DNA from: Tigriopus japonicus | Taxonomy: Eukaryota; Arthropoda; Copepoda; Harpacticoida; Harpacticidae | Direction of reading: 5' to 3' | DNA: 64,000 bases | NCBI GenBank assembly: GCA_010645155.1 | Contig: JAAGOF010000213.1 | Coordinates: forward strand, 29,107 to 93,106 | Shown here: in pieces, positions 9,816 to 23,700 of the stretch | Position numbering within the stretch: the stretch's first letter is position 1 | How the letters are laid out: every line of letters begins with the position of its first letter | Notes under the pieces: model-generated | Databases searched by the model: none | Told to the model about the DNA's origin: nothing | The model's input: only the letters and a program-made list of their open reading frames with translations | Made by a program: the position numbers and the translations under genes

Positions 9816-11472
9816 ATGAAGTGCAATGAAGATATCAAATCTGAAAATCTTATGAAATGGATGCACGAGAGAGGTTGGAAATATAACGTGCCCTTGACAA
9901 TATTCGATTTTCCACAAACAGGACGAGGACTGAAAGCGATACGACGAATAGAGCCTCAAACGAAACTGATTTCCATCCCAGTAGAAAGTTAGTGAGGGTT
10001 CCAAAATCATTGCCAATCTCCTCATCTTAATTCCATATAATATAAAAATCTCTCAGTTCAGAGACAGTGCGGAAACCCTTGTCTTGAATGAATGTAACTC
10101 CTTAATCCCATTTTTTTCTGTCATGTCAAAACTCAATTAAAAAGACTCTCAAAATTGAAGACTTTCCAAATATAGTCAAAGCTAGATAAGAATTTAAGAT
10201 TTAAAAAACTACAAGATCTTCAGTGTACTGAAGTCTAGGGCATTTTGACAAGTCTTACCAGTAACTTCGACTATATATGAATGCAGAAACTGCCGTTTTG
10301 TTGACATAATGTTTAGTAAAATGTTAGTGGTTGCTGAAATGTCAGTTTGAATAATGTTGAAACGCCAGGTTACAACTTTCTCAAAACAAAATTTGGAGTG
10401 GCACAAGTCTTGGAACCCTCATTAGCGCCTTTTCCTGTTCAAAGAGATTATGATAACGCTATTTTCCGTCAGAAAATGTCATCCATTTTCGAAAGCCTTG
10501 CGCCCCTCAATAAATATCGAGCAAGTTGGCTCTCATCTTCTTCTGTCTTCATATTTGGTGTTCCTGAAAGCCAATCAGGGATTTTGCGGCCAAGATGATT
10601 GGACTCCTTACCTGAAGAGTTTGCCAGAAGTTTACACGGTTCCATTTTTCTTGAACTCTAAAACCATGAAGGCCCTCCCCAGTTATTTGAGGGATGCTAT
10701 CAAGGCTCAGGAAGTGATTGTAAGCAAAAATTTCAGAGTGTTTCAAAAAATTTTCGATTGGAACACGTCCGTGGATATCTTTGCATGGGCTTGGTTTACC
10801 GTGAACACGAGAGGCGTGTTTTTCGACTACAAAGAAGCCGATCCAGAAAGTGACAATTTGGCTTTAGTTCCCTTTTTGGATCTTTTCAATCATTCACCCG
10901 ATGTGAAAGTGCAAGCGGGATTTGTCCCGGAAACAAATTGTTACGAGATCCACACTGAGACTGGAATTGATCCGGAATCTCAAGCCTTCATCAATTATGG
11001 GCCGCATGGGAATGTGAAGCTCTTTGTGGAGTACGGTTTTGTGATCCCAAATAATCCCCAAGATTGTATTCCTATAGCTTTGGAAGAGCTTCAAGCACAT
11101 TTGAATCTTGGTTACCATCTTACTCAAGACCAGAGGATGGAGTTGTTAAATCAGAATGGATTTCACCACAATATGAGCATCCATCGTGAAGGCTGCACCT
11201 GGAACATTTTTGCTTGCCTCCAAATTCTCACCCTTGAAAGTGGGCAGCTTCATCAATGGGAACAATATGTGCTTGAAACCGACCTAGAGAGTGATTCTGA
11301 TCTCCTTGACAAACTAAAACAACTTCTTGTTGGTCTTGAAGCTGAAATCAAGCATTGTAGGTCCGAATTACATCATGCCAAAAATGTCACAAGCTCTGAA
11401 TCAGTATTACGATCTCTTCTGGATGAACACTTGGAAGTGATAAAAGAGAGTATACAGGCTCTTAAAATATAA
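9816..11472 (+). CDS. SETD4: SETD4-like SET-domain protein methyltransferase
   Basis: Two exons, 9816-9987 and 10445-11472, join GT-AG (donor GTTAGT, acceptor CAAAG) to give 1,200 nt, or 399 residues; human SETD4 is about 440. The family transfers methyl groups from S-adenosylmethionine to lysines through a split SET domain related to the Rubisco methyltransferases. Exon 1 holds the N-terminal SET part (TGRGLKAIRRIEP). Exon 2 holds the inserted helical region, then DLFNHSPDV and YGPHGNVKLFVEYGF, the cofactor and catalytic core, and a helical C-terminal substrate domain. AATAAA at 11485-11490 is 13 nt past the stop. WDFY3 follows tail to tail. A broken copy of exon 2 lies at 48110-48828. The ATG at 9816 is chosen because it follows a likely acceptor; an upstream coding exon is possible. 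Confidence 0.85.
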
Positions 11473-11744
11473 ACTAAAAAAGTAAATAAAATGCTACTTT
11501 GGAAACGACTAGATGATTTATTAATTATGACAGCAAAACACTTACTGTAAGTTCAAGTTCATGAATATCGTGACAATAAGCCCAACAATGATTGGAATGT
11601 AGAGAAATAAAATGTTTCAAAACCTCACAGAGAGCGTAACATACTGCAAATAAAACTTAGGTATCAATCAATAGTATAATAGCAATTATAAACGTTCAAT
11701 TGATCACGGAATTGATTATGACAAAGGAAATGCTACTGCAATAC
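11473..11744. other. Convergent 3' ends of SETD4 and WDFY3
   Basis: The 272-bp gap contains the SETD4 polyadenylation signal (plus strand, 11485-11490) and an AATAAA on the minus strand at 11517-11522 that fits WDFY3, about 220 nt beyond its stop. Confidence 0.5.
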
Positions 11745-14700
11745 TCATTGGTTTGGTGATGCTTTCAATTGGTCAAAGCAAGGTTTGCACACGCGAACCT
11801 TTTGTAAGATCTTCATTTTGGGGATGGTCGCTTGATATTGGCTACACGAGGAGCAAAAGAGCTTTCCACAGGCCCTACAATGATGTCGACGTTCGTAGAT
11901 GGTAAATTTGACCCCGCAACCCACACAAGATTCCGAGCCTTCGTCCTTGCACCAATGATCCACCATCCCTAGTTCAGTCAAGCAAAATAAACATTAAATC
12001 TCCTCAAATCAATTATTTTTCGGGAAACAAGTGTGCTTTCCAAATAGATTGGCTCACCTTTTCCGGGTTTGCTGGAAACTGACCACGAGAAAACGCGTCC
12101 TTTGTCGTCGCCAACGTAAATGGAGCGATGATCCTTGCTCACGGCCAAGGCCGTTACCGAAGCAGGTTCCACATTGTCTGGGCGTTCAAAGGCGGTGTGC
12201 ATGGTAAGTTTGGCACGGAACACCAGGCGACGACTCCACGTGTAACCATCGCTATTGTTTTTTTCCCCTAAGGCAGAGTCGCCACCCGAGTTGGCTGCAT
12301 TGTCCAAATCTGTCTCATTGACCACAACAAAGTCTTCGTTGGTGACGAAAATCCCAGGGTTAGGTGGTCTGGACTCTTCCAAATGCTTGGACTCTCCCGT
12401 GGTAGGCGAGGGGTCCTCAGTCTGAATAGGGTGGTTTCCTTCATTAACTGGAGTTGATGGGACAGAAGTCTCAGGTTGAGGTGAGGAGTCCCGTGGAGGT
12501 TTAGGAGAACTCTCATCGTCCAGGTCGTCTTCGGTCTCCAAATCGTCCCCTTCTTCTGTATCAGATGAAGGTTCAGATTGTTCCGAGTGTTTTGTTTGGG
12601 CAATGGCCTCGCGCAAAGAACTAAGACAATCGCCAGATAAGCTCATGGACATTTTCTTGGCAAAATTAGCAATAGAAACGGATGCCTCTGAGGCTTCATC
12701 ATCGGCCTTGATAGATGCTTCATCTGAGGGCTCTTTCAATTTTTCCCCCACTGGGACCTCAATGTAGTCCACTGACCACATACGAACCACACCATCTGAT
12801 GATCCAGTCATGATCACATTCTCTCGGTCCCATTCACTGAACTGAGAGCAGCAAACGCAGAGAATCTGTTGAGACATGTGACTAGAAGGGCTTGAGGCAG
12901 CCATATTGACCGAGGCCTGGAGGCGGCCATTGATATCCCACAAATAGATCCAAGAGCCCGCACAGGTCACAATTTCTCCCGTGAGTTCGTTAATTGTGAC
13001 GGCAGCAATGGGTCCACAATGGCCAGACAGATGTTTGACGTAGCAATAGCGCGACAAGTCCCAAATGATGGCAGTCCTATCTCTGGAACCGGAAACGGCA
13101 ATATTCCAACTTGGACTTGCCGCCAAACACGTGACGGCGTCAGTGTGTCCGAACAACATTGTTTTGATGAGGAGTTGCTTTACTTTCTTGTGGTACTCAT
13201 AAACGGCCACGACAGAACTAGTGCCCGCCGTTAGAACCACTTTGGAATTGGGACACACACAGGTAAGTACTTGACCGATCAAATAATTGGGCTCGCAAAT
13301 GAAAACGGCCTTGTCCGATTCATAATTGCCCAGTCGGAAACTCTGATCGGCGTAACCCCAGGCCAGATACCGATTGGAGTTGCCTGGGACGAGCACCTTG
13401 TTTTGCTCCACGGCGTAAATGAGGCGATCCACGCATTGAATTTGACCCACTGGCCCCTTCAGCTCTTTGATGGGACTCATACTAGGGCGTAGATTGGTCA
13501 GGTGGTGGAAGAACACCTTGGAGTTCATGTGAATTCCCGGGGCATTTTCCATGAGCACCTTTTTGGCAGGGTGAGGCTTCTTAAACAGATTTTTCGGGAT
13601 CTGGCCAAAGTTGTTGATGAAACCAATGGTTGCGTTTCTTTGGAGTGGGTCTTCAATGCTGAAAATGTCCACATTGCCCTCGTAAAAGAGATGATGGAAG
13701 ACGTTGACGGCCTCGATGGCAGGTTGACCTTGTTGCTTGTATCCAAAGATCAGGTCAATCCATTCGTGGAGATGGGCGGAGACATAGTCAGATTCAAGCG
13801 CTTCTCTATGGACTCGAATGAACTCTGCAGGACTGTCCTTGGCCCAAGGAGGCAAGACGACATGCTGGAGTTTCTCCCCGTTTTGCTTCTGCCCAAGGTC
13901 AAAGTTGTTGGAATTCTCCAAGAAATCGGGCAAATAAAAGAATTCTGGAATGAGTTCTCTCAAATCAGCCATGTTGTTCTTGGACGCGGATTCCCAAGCC
14001 TCCTCCACACTGTGGAACATTCGGTCTGCTAAATCGAAATGACCCCCTTGTAGATGCAAAAAATGCTGGGCAAACGGTTCCAATCGAACCAAGTACGAGG
14101 ACACGATCATGGCGGAGGAGTAATGCGTCCCATAGTGGTAGGGTGGAGTGTCTGAGTGGGGATCATCCCACTCGTGGTAACGCCGATTGAATTGCTCCAA
14201 TCGACTAGCTGTCTGGGCTCCCATTGGCTTTGAAAGGTCCCTGAATGTGGCTGGATTGGACAAGTCCAACTCCTCTGATGAGTAATCGGCCAATACCCAT
14301 GGGAAGACAGGGTATTGCATCAGGTCGTTGTAACTCCTACCAGCTAAAGTATTGAGAGCCATGATGTACTGAAAATTCGAGATCTCGCCCCTGATCCACC
14401 TTTGCGTCACGGAAGTCTCGCCCATCAAGGTTGAGAGCAGTCCACTTCCCTGTTCCACATTGGCAGAGCGTTTTTGTCCGGCCACTGAAAGGTGGGCATG
14501 GTCAGATATGCTCGTGGCCAAGGCCAAGAATCTTTGGTAGACCTTGGAACGGATTTGCTTGATAAAGGCCAAGAGGAAGTTTCGTCCATCAGAGCTAAAC
14601 ACCTCTACAGCGATGGGTTGCAGAAGGTATCGTCGCTTTTGAACCTCCTTGATGGCATCATAGGCAAATTTGTTGACCTGGCGTTTTGTCTTGATCTTGG

Positions 14701-17700
14701 AGACTTGCCCAGGGACGACGGGGATGATGGGCTCAAATCGATTGGCGGGAATGAAGTCAATATCATGGACTTCTCTGCCATTGACGAGTGTGAAGCCGTC
14801 GAGAATGTAGAAGTGTTCCTTGCCAAACAGAAGCAGGCCTTCGGCCGTGTCCAAGCCTTGAATCCTGGAGCATCGGTACATGTGTGTGATCTTCTCACCT
14901 TCCTCCAGGAGCCTCATCACGGTTTGATAATCAGAACTATCTTCTTCCCCGACGGGAGTGGAATGGTTGGGTGGTGAAGGAGAAGTGGCTGGGGGACTAG
15001 TGGGTGCTTCCAATTGAGAAGGACCTGCTGTGGTTGAGTCAATACTGCTGGTACTCATCGGTCTGTTGGGAAGGGGACTGGAGGTGGGTTCCTCGGCGTC
15101 CAGCATTTCCCCATCCAAATCCTCGTCTTGATGGTTGGCCTCGTCATCCGCGGATTTGACCACGGTGGCTTGATCAATGGCCGATTTCAATCCTTGAAAG
15201 CCGATTTTCTTGATCTGCTCGTCAATCGTCAGAGTCTTGTCTTGTACGGTGACATCACAGTCGTCGAACTCCATTTCCACGATTTGTTCACACTCTCTTT
15301 CGAACATGGTGAGTCGGTGGTGTTGTTCATGCCATAATTTGCTGTCAAAACTAGTGGGTTTCTTGTACTTGTGAGGCTTACTCTCGTCCTGATCCGGGTA
15401 ATCACGATGTGGGTAGTGGAGGTAGAACAAGTCGTTGCGAATCATTCGCTTTCGCATTCGGGATGGTCCTTCGGTCATGTCCAAAGACCATTTGGTCAAC
15501 TTGCTCTCATTGTAGGGGCCCCAGAGACCTCGCTCTTGGGTCAGAGTGGCTTCGGTTTGCAGCCACTCCTCTTCCACATACTTGAGCATGTGTTGATCGG
15601 TTTGAAGTCTGTTCTTGTAATGCTGCTCGACAACGTCTCTGACAATGTTGATGTGACTGAGTGTAGCCTGATCCACGATGGCTTTGGGCAGATTACTGTA
15701 CTCCACTTTGGTGGGTTCTTCTTTCTTTGGCTTGGTGTTTGAACTGCCTCCTCCAGTGACCGAGGTCAGGCGCTTTAAGCCCCCTGCAAATCCACCCGTG
15801 ATCCTCTGAATTCGGGATTCCAATTGGGCGTGGAACTCCCAAGCCTGATATCGCGAGTACTGCGCTTTTCTCTCCAAGGAGACGTAGTTGTGCCAGATTT
15901 TGGTGGCTGGTTCCCACAATTGATCTCGAAGGCTTTCCAAAGGAGGTGTCGAATTCTGAGTGCCAAACGAGCAACTCTTGAAGGTCTCCTCCAAGGCCGG
16001 CCTTTTACAAACGTACATCTCTTCCCAGACTCGATTGGCAGCGTTGACTAATAACTGCTTGCCTTGATGAGCATTCACACCGGCCTCACTCTCCAAGTCC
16101 TCGGGTTTAAGAGGCTCGTCGTTGGGGTTCACGTGCCAGTGGGTGCGATTTTCGGGATCAATGGGAATGTTCAATCCGGCGGTGATTTGGAGCAAGCAAA
16201 ACGTTAGACATCCGAAATATTCTAGTTCGTGATTGCCAGCTCCAAACACGATCGAACGATGGTTGGTGACCTTGTGAAGCACCTCCAAGACGCCAATTTG
16301 GCCGGTCACATCCTCGGCAGCGGCGACATTGTTATGTGGACGAGAGATCATGTAGAGGATGGTGCGATTCAGACATCGATAGATGCCTTCTAGCGAGATG
16401 GAACCTGCACCTGAACGTCGCTTGGCTTGCGAAATGAGTTTGATGATGAACTGGAACACTTCATCGGGATCCTTTTTGAAGATGCCTTGCCATAGTTTGT
16501 CCACAAGGCGACTGGCTAAGTAGAAGACATTTGGAGCGACATTCTGAATATTTCCACCTGGAACGATCGGCATGGCGGCTTGATCTCCTATTAAGATGTC
16601 CGCCGCAAGAAGATGGTCCATAACAATCCCCAACAACTCCGTTTGGAACCTAAAAACAAATGAACAAAATTTTTTTTTAAAATTTTTAAATAAAACGAAA
16701 CAACGTTGAATTGAATTACCGGCATTGCTGCGCATGGCTGGTGCTTTCTGGTTGGGCATCCAACAATAGATCAATCACGGGTGATTTCTTTTGTGGCACT
16801 TCCAAAGACAGTGAATCCACGATGAGAACCCTCATGAAGTTCATGACGTTTCTTTTGGCCGGGTGACTGGTCATCATTGGGAGCGACGTCTCCGAATCAG
16901 TTTCATCCACACCCTTCTGAGTGTCGGTCGATGGCGATTTCACAGGAGTTTTCCCACTTGGCGAAGACGCACTGGGTTGTCCCAATTTTGTGCTGGGATT
17001 CTCTGACAAAGTGGGAAACAAAGTTCCCGCCAGGGCTGCCAAAACCTCCTCGGTCATGAAGGCCGGCATGAAATCCACCACATTGTGGTACAAGTAGAAC
17101 AAGAACTGAGTCAACGTTACCGGATACTCTTTCAACCAACTGGGCAATCTCTCGGGATGTTCTGTCTCACAATTCAGCATCGTTCGGACCTGTAAAACCG
17201 TCGACATCAATTTTCACCTTCATTAACCCTCCGTAATCTCTATGAATGAATAAATGGACTTCTCTTACCATGCAAAGAATGGTGATCATGGCGTCGGCAC
17301 TAAGATTAATCTTGTCGGCAATGTCAGAGTAACTCGATTCGGAGGCACTCGTGCCAAAGACGTAGTTCCACACGGATTCCAAATCAAATTGAATGGCCTG
17401 GGGGAAGTTCTTGACGGGCTGACCCAAAACCATGGCAATGATCAGGAAGTACGTCTCCGGGATCTCGATATGGTTGGGCATGAGCCAGTTGAACAACTGG
17501 AATCCAGGGAGTTTGAAGATATCCTGACGAATGCCTCGACGCGTGACTTTACTCGAGGTGGTGGAATTCTGCCCCAGAGCTTGGACCATCTTGTTCTGAA
17601 GCACCACTTCGGATTTGATGAGCCAATGACCGTTACAAGTCCCACAACGAAACTTGTCTAATAACGACGGAATGGACAGCAACGTCATCAGGATACGGAG

Positions 17701-20700
17701 ACCCCAAATCACAGTAGTGGAATGTAAGTGACCCTAAAAAACAAGATGCTTAGTCATGTCCAAGCCCCAAAATCTGTCTGTCATCTTTGGCACTCACTTG
17801 AAGAAACAGCTGGACCCAATCGAATCCAACGACTTGGACGACATCCTCGCAGTACTTGTGATGGATTTTGTTTCCCGTGTACAAAAGCGAGAAGAACAAC
17901 TTAAGGCACCGATTGCGTAGGATGATCACCTTGGCCAGATCCGGAGTCTGATCCTCGTTGTCGGTGTACTCAGTGCCATCAGCCATCAGGTTCACGGACT
18001 TCTCTTCAATGTTAGGGGTGGGATTCAAAGTGGCGGCCGTGAATAGGGCAAAGCAAAGGACGTCGGTCACACGAGGATTGGAACACAGCAATGAGTGGAT
18101 CACGTTCAGGAGCACCAAAGTGGTCCCATTCGAGCACTCGGAAGTCTTCAGGATGGCCAACAATTTCTCGACCAAGCAGAACTCGCGAAGGGTCCGGATA
18201 TTTGAGCCGTTTCTCTGCATGTCTAAAAAATTGAAAAAGATTCAACTGAGAACAAGAAACTATCACGACTTTTGGACATAGCCATTTTGTACTGGTAACA
18301 AGTCTTTTTAAAAGTCCAAGAATTTTCGATCAGGTGATTTTCCGTCAAAAATCTTGGACGTTCTTCTTGCCTCCGTAACTTTGATTGACGATTTTCAATC
18401 TCGTTTTCTTGGACACTTTTTAAGTTTCATGTTGGAAAATGTATCCGTGAAATGTTCTTTCTTACTCGTGTCAGCAATGAGCTCATAAAAGTGCTCAAAG
18501 AGTGCCTTCTCGAGATCTTGGGGAGCCGCATGCCACACATCCAAGTCACAAAGCACGTCTCGGAAAGCGGGAATATTGGGGATGCCCGTGACATCTCTCG
18601 AGTCGCCCGAATCGATCGTGCCCGCCATCGTGAACATCAGATACAGGATATGTGAATTCAACATGGGGATCTTCTTGCGCAAGAGCATGGCCAACGTCTG
18701 ATAGCCTCGGACCTTCTCCATTTGAAGTCTGGAAAACGGGTTGCTCTTCAAAACGCACACGAGCGCCTTGACCCCGGCGTAAAGGCTCTCCATATCTCTG
18801 GCCATGGCGATGATGGCCAGCATCACATGGCATCCGCCCACGGTTTCCATCACTTTGGACACGGGTTGAGGCGTGAACACCCGCACACCCAAATAGCCGA
18901 TGATCACGCCGCCCAAAGATCGGGCTGGACCCAAGAGATGCCCGGCCGAGTTGTGGATGATCCGAATGGGCGTGGCATTTTCATTGGAGGACATGCCCAA
19001 CTGCTTGGCAATGGCCTTGTTGTCGATCTTGCTGTAGATCTTCTTGATCTTGGCCAGAGTCATCTGCGACATGGCCACGGCATTCAGCCCGAAAATGATC
19101 TTGTCCTCGTTGACTTGCGAGGTGAGCACTTCACCCGTGGTGGCCACTTGCGGCGCCTGCAAAGAGCCCAAATAATGCGGCCCAAGCTTGAAGAGGAGCA
19201 AGGCCAAATGGGCCGAGGTCACATCTTCGTACAAGATGCAAGGGCCTTGCTTCCAATTGAGTCTGGAACCATGAGAAACGAGTGAGATGTAAGTAAGGAG
19301 ATTTCTGACGCTTTTGAGGCGGTGGAATGCTTTACTAACCTGGAATGACGTCGCCATTGTGGAGGTGTGCCGATGAAGGCAAAGACTGAGCAGGCATTGA
19401 ACAAGGTGGCATTGGCCGCCGTGACGCCGCCAGGAAACGGATTGATGTATTGCATCCTGGACAAGAAAGATAATAATTAGGCTTCCTTTAGCTATGAGGC
19501 ACCAATTTCTTATTTCATTTTAAATGACCTGCAATTACGGTACGGTTGTATAATGAACTACGGGCAATTACAATAACGTGTCTTTCTATCTTTATTACTA
19601 CTCATTACGCTGTTTGATTAGACCTTTCTTCTTGGTGTTTTTTGTAATAAAGGTGTGCTTAAAGCATGAAGTAACTTTACGCGAATCTTGACATATAATG
19701 AATTTCACAGCCGGTTAATCCAGTTTCATCATTCTGTAAAAACGATCCTCACAAGCAAACTTAAATTTGATTGCCAAGAACATAAGATTTACGAGACGAC
19801 ACCAAAAATGTTTTTGCCTCGGAATTGCCCTTTTAGATAGGGATGTACTCTTAATTTAGATTCCAAATATCTCCATTATTAATTATCCAATAATGTCTTT
19901 CCTCACAAATGCTCGCACAAAATTACAATCACTTTTAATCCAAGTTTAATGGCGTACATCTGCCTTCAGTTTCAAGTTTATGAAAATTGTAATTCCACAC
20001 TCGTGACTACAAATCCATCACAATTTCATGGCTGACTTACTTTTGAGTCGCAATATGCTGTCCATTGACGTAGAGAGAAAAGGATGAATTCTTGAGGACT
20101 TGACGATTGAGAACCACCACAATGTGATGCCATTCACCCTCCTTGATCAGATCCGGAAACCAAATCCGACAACCTTTGTCCCCTGAAAACTCGGGCTGCC
20201 AATCCATGGATTTGGCCAAGGACGCTGAAAACAAACAATACATCTCATCTGAACTGAATCTCGTCCATCTTTTTAGTCCTTACCTTCTTGGGTGGAGATA
20301 ATCAGGGCCTTGTCTCTGGCGGACAAACACACGGAGAGACACACTTGATTGTTCTCATCCTGATCGTCTTTGGCGGATCCAATTCCGCCCTTGATACGTC
20401 GTCCCAGGGTCAATAATCGAACCGGATGAGGGTCACTCCTGGGATCACTGTACTTGTCAATGCAAACCCAAGTGGCAAATGTGAGTCCCGGTTGGGGTGG
20501 AAAGGCTCGATCGCCCAATCCAATGCCCCCAATAACGGTCCCTTCTTGGGAAGTCGAGCTCAAACTCACGCCACTCACAACGGATGAGGACGCACTACTC
20601 ATCATGTGTGGACTACTACAAGGACTCACACTCGGCAAGTACAAGCAACCAAAGCCCTCGGGAGACATATCGAATTCCACGAATGGAGGCAAGATCGAAT

Positions 20701-23700
20701 TGGTTTGCGTGTGAATGTCCCTGGGCGTGGTCATGGACACCAAGGTCTTGATTCGAGTCAGCGGAATGAACCCTCCGGGTTTCCGAGAACTGTCGTTCTT
20801 GGCGGCAAGTCGAGCGATATCTTCGTCGTTGAGACACCGCAGAGGATTGTTGAGACGGAGGAAATCTCGGAGATCCTTGGGTTCGAGATATTGGGCCGAG
20901 AGTCGTTCCAACAGATATTGGAACGGATGATGAAGAATATGCCCATCGTCCTCCAAAGCCACTCGACAATTGGCCAGGATATCGCTCAAGAAATGGCAAC
21001 CGCTCATGATCTGTTGGTTCTTCTCGGTTCGAAGAAGCGACTTGATGGTTTCAGCCGTATAAATCATCAGACTCACGGACATCTCTTCATACTCGGAAAA
21101 GTACAAAGAAGGCAAGATCTTGAGCATCGTGGTCACGATTCCGGCATGCACGATTACGGGATCCGGCGGAATCGGGGTCAAATTCAGGGTGGGAATCTTC
21201 TTTCTCAGAGAAGTGGTCGTGTCCAAGGGCGAATTCGAAGGATCTTCGCTGTAATTTGTTGTCTGATTGGGCAAATTGGGAGTGATGGTTGTTGAGGCGT
21301 TGGTGGATCGTTTACTTTTGTCGTAGTTGTCGACGGCCATGTCGTACATCATGCGAAGTAAAACGCAACACGAGAACAAATCTTTGGGAATGTCGTGCTT
21401 GAATTTGAGTTCGTGAAACTCTCCGATATCACTGGTGAAGATTTGGTGGAAGATGTGGTGAAAGTCCGGATTGGGATGCCGATAAAGCTCCGCTTTCAAT
21501 TCGCTTTCGGGCGAGAAACAGCCCAAAAGTTTGATCGTTTCCACCACACTACTGCCGCAATTCATCTCAACCTGCGAAATCAAGGCAATTTGCCATCTTA
21601 TACAACACCTCTTTTATATTTTCATAAAGCCGACTTACTTGGAAATATTTGGCGTTGGCGGGCTCATATCGCATGGCCACTGTCAAACAAGTGAACATGG
21701 CTCTAAGAACCACGAACACTGCTTTTTCATCGGGAAATTTGTGGTTGGGCTGTTTTGCCGTGGAAAGCGAACTCTCCAACGAAACCAGAACCGATATCAC
21801 GTACACAAATCCACCCACACGTCTGTAAAACCAAACCAAACTATCCTTTCCAAAATCGATGATCATTGCAGAGAGCTATGGACTCACCTAAAAACAGCTC
21901 GTGTGCGATGACTTTCCCGAAGACAAGCAATGATTGTGTGCAAGATATCCGCTTTGAGCTCCAATTCCGTCTTGGCCGATGTATGCAGAAGCTCAAGTAA
22001 CGAGGTCATGTCTTCATCGCCATTGCCCGAAGACGATCCGGAGCAAGCCAAAACGAGTTGTTGCATGAGACTCAGGGCTGAATCACGACTTTCTTCCATC
22101 TTGACGAGATCCAGGGTGATTTTGGCGCCGCCGGATTCGCGGAAAACGCCCGCATTTGGGTTCGATCCGGAGAGAATCTCGCTCAACACCGTCAGACTTA
22201 AATCGCCCATGGTCATCATGGATAGGTCCAACTTGCGAGGGACCTTTTCATCCTGATTTGGCTTCAAAAAGGTGGCATAGGCATCCAACAAACTGATCAA
22301 CACCTCCACCATACCTGAGGAACAAGATATATCAAACGCATATTTTTAATGTTTTTTATCCGTGACCACACACTCATAGTGCACCTCATGAAGTGCTTAA
22401 GTTGACAATCTAATGAATTGCTAGAAAAAAGTACTCATCTTTAGCATCGGTTGTTTTTCATTTGAATGGCTCTTAAGCATTTGATGAGGAAAATGTATTG
22501 CGTTAAAAAGTGTCAATTTGTTTCAATGCATTATCTTCATCAATTGGTTTCCCCCCCATCTTTTTACGCACATTTCTTTTCGTGGATGTCTTTTCCATTT
22601 TATTACTTTCATTTCCCAATTTATGATGCCTAATTTTACTTCATAAATCTTATTGGTCTAAGTTCATTCATCTTTTTTTTACGATCAAAATGTATGAAAG
22701 ATTTTTCGATTGAAGAATTTCTCCTGACCAAAAATAAATTCAGGACAAGATTACTACATCGTTCGATTATTTTAGTCATTGAATTATTTTGACTCTTTAG
22801 CAGACTGATTCAAGTTTGCATATCCTTACCGACTTCTCGGAACACATCTTTAAAGGTGAGATCCACTTTCAAAATGCTTCTCAGAGATCTCAAGGCCAAG
22901 ATGGAACATTCACTGTCATGATTATGGGCCTTGTTCAACAGCAACGAAATCGATATGAGCTCTTTACATGGAACAAATCTGAGTTGATGAACCACGAACT
23001 CGACCAATTGGAAGAACTTCTCTTGGGCTAAAGGGGGTTTCAAGTGGATCTTCTCGGCAAACTGCGACAACGGATGGAGATGCTCCACCAAAAAGTAATT
23101 GGCCGAATCCGCCGAAAAAATCGTGTTGATGGCTCCCAGAATGGTCGTGGTCATCTGCACAGACTGAGCCTTGAGGAACACCGATTGAAGGACTTGGAAT
23201 GCTGGGATATTCCTCACAGTAGAACCTAAGTAAGGCATATTTAAAATGTCATCGCCATTCTAGTTAACACCATTATGAAGTGGGAGTGAATTTACCTTTA
23301 TTGTCGGGCTCGGGCATTTGAAATGACTCCAATTCGTACAAAGAGGCATTGGCGGCAATTGGATTCAAAGGAAGTTCGGAGTGTCCACAAAACGAGAGCG
23401 AAGCCACAAGTAGCACCAAATTTCGGACAGCGTCCGTCGTATCTGCTTTCGAACATTGATCTAACCTGGTAAACGAAAAAATGGTTAGTCTTTATTATGA
23501 GTTCATTTCTGAGATTTAAATTTCTTTTGACTGACTTCAGAAGAAATTCGGAGAGGAAAACGTAGCCTTGACAAGTCCGGAAATCTTCGAGAAGGGTTTG
23601 AGAGTTGCTGGCCGAATCCTTTAGGAAGCAAAATACGGTCACAAACATCTCGACGATCTCCAACGAAGTTAAATCCGTGGAACGTTGCATGTTTTCCATG

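Noticed and set aside
10347..10598. Alternative start of SETD4 in a different frame
   Set aside because: This frame differs from the SET-domain frame; the spliced model from 9816 restores the conserved N-terminal SET part.
13502..14032. Plus-strand open frame of 176 codons
   Set aside because: Antisense to the BEACH-encoding exon of WDFY3; open only by codon composition of the real gene.
18722..19285. Plus-strand open frame of 187 codons
   Set aside because: Antisense to a WDFY3 exon whose minus-strand frame matches the family.
20606..21295. Plus-strand open frame of 229 codons
   Set aside because: It is antisense to a well-conserved WDFY3 exon and shows no protein-like conservation.
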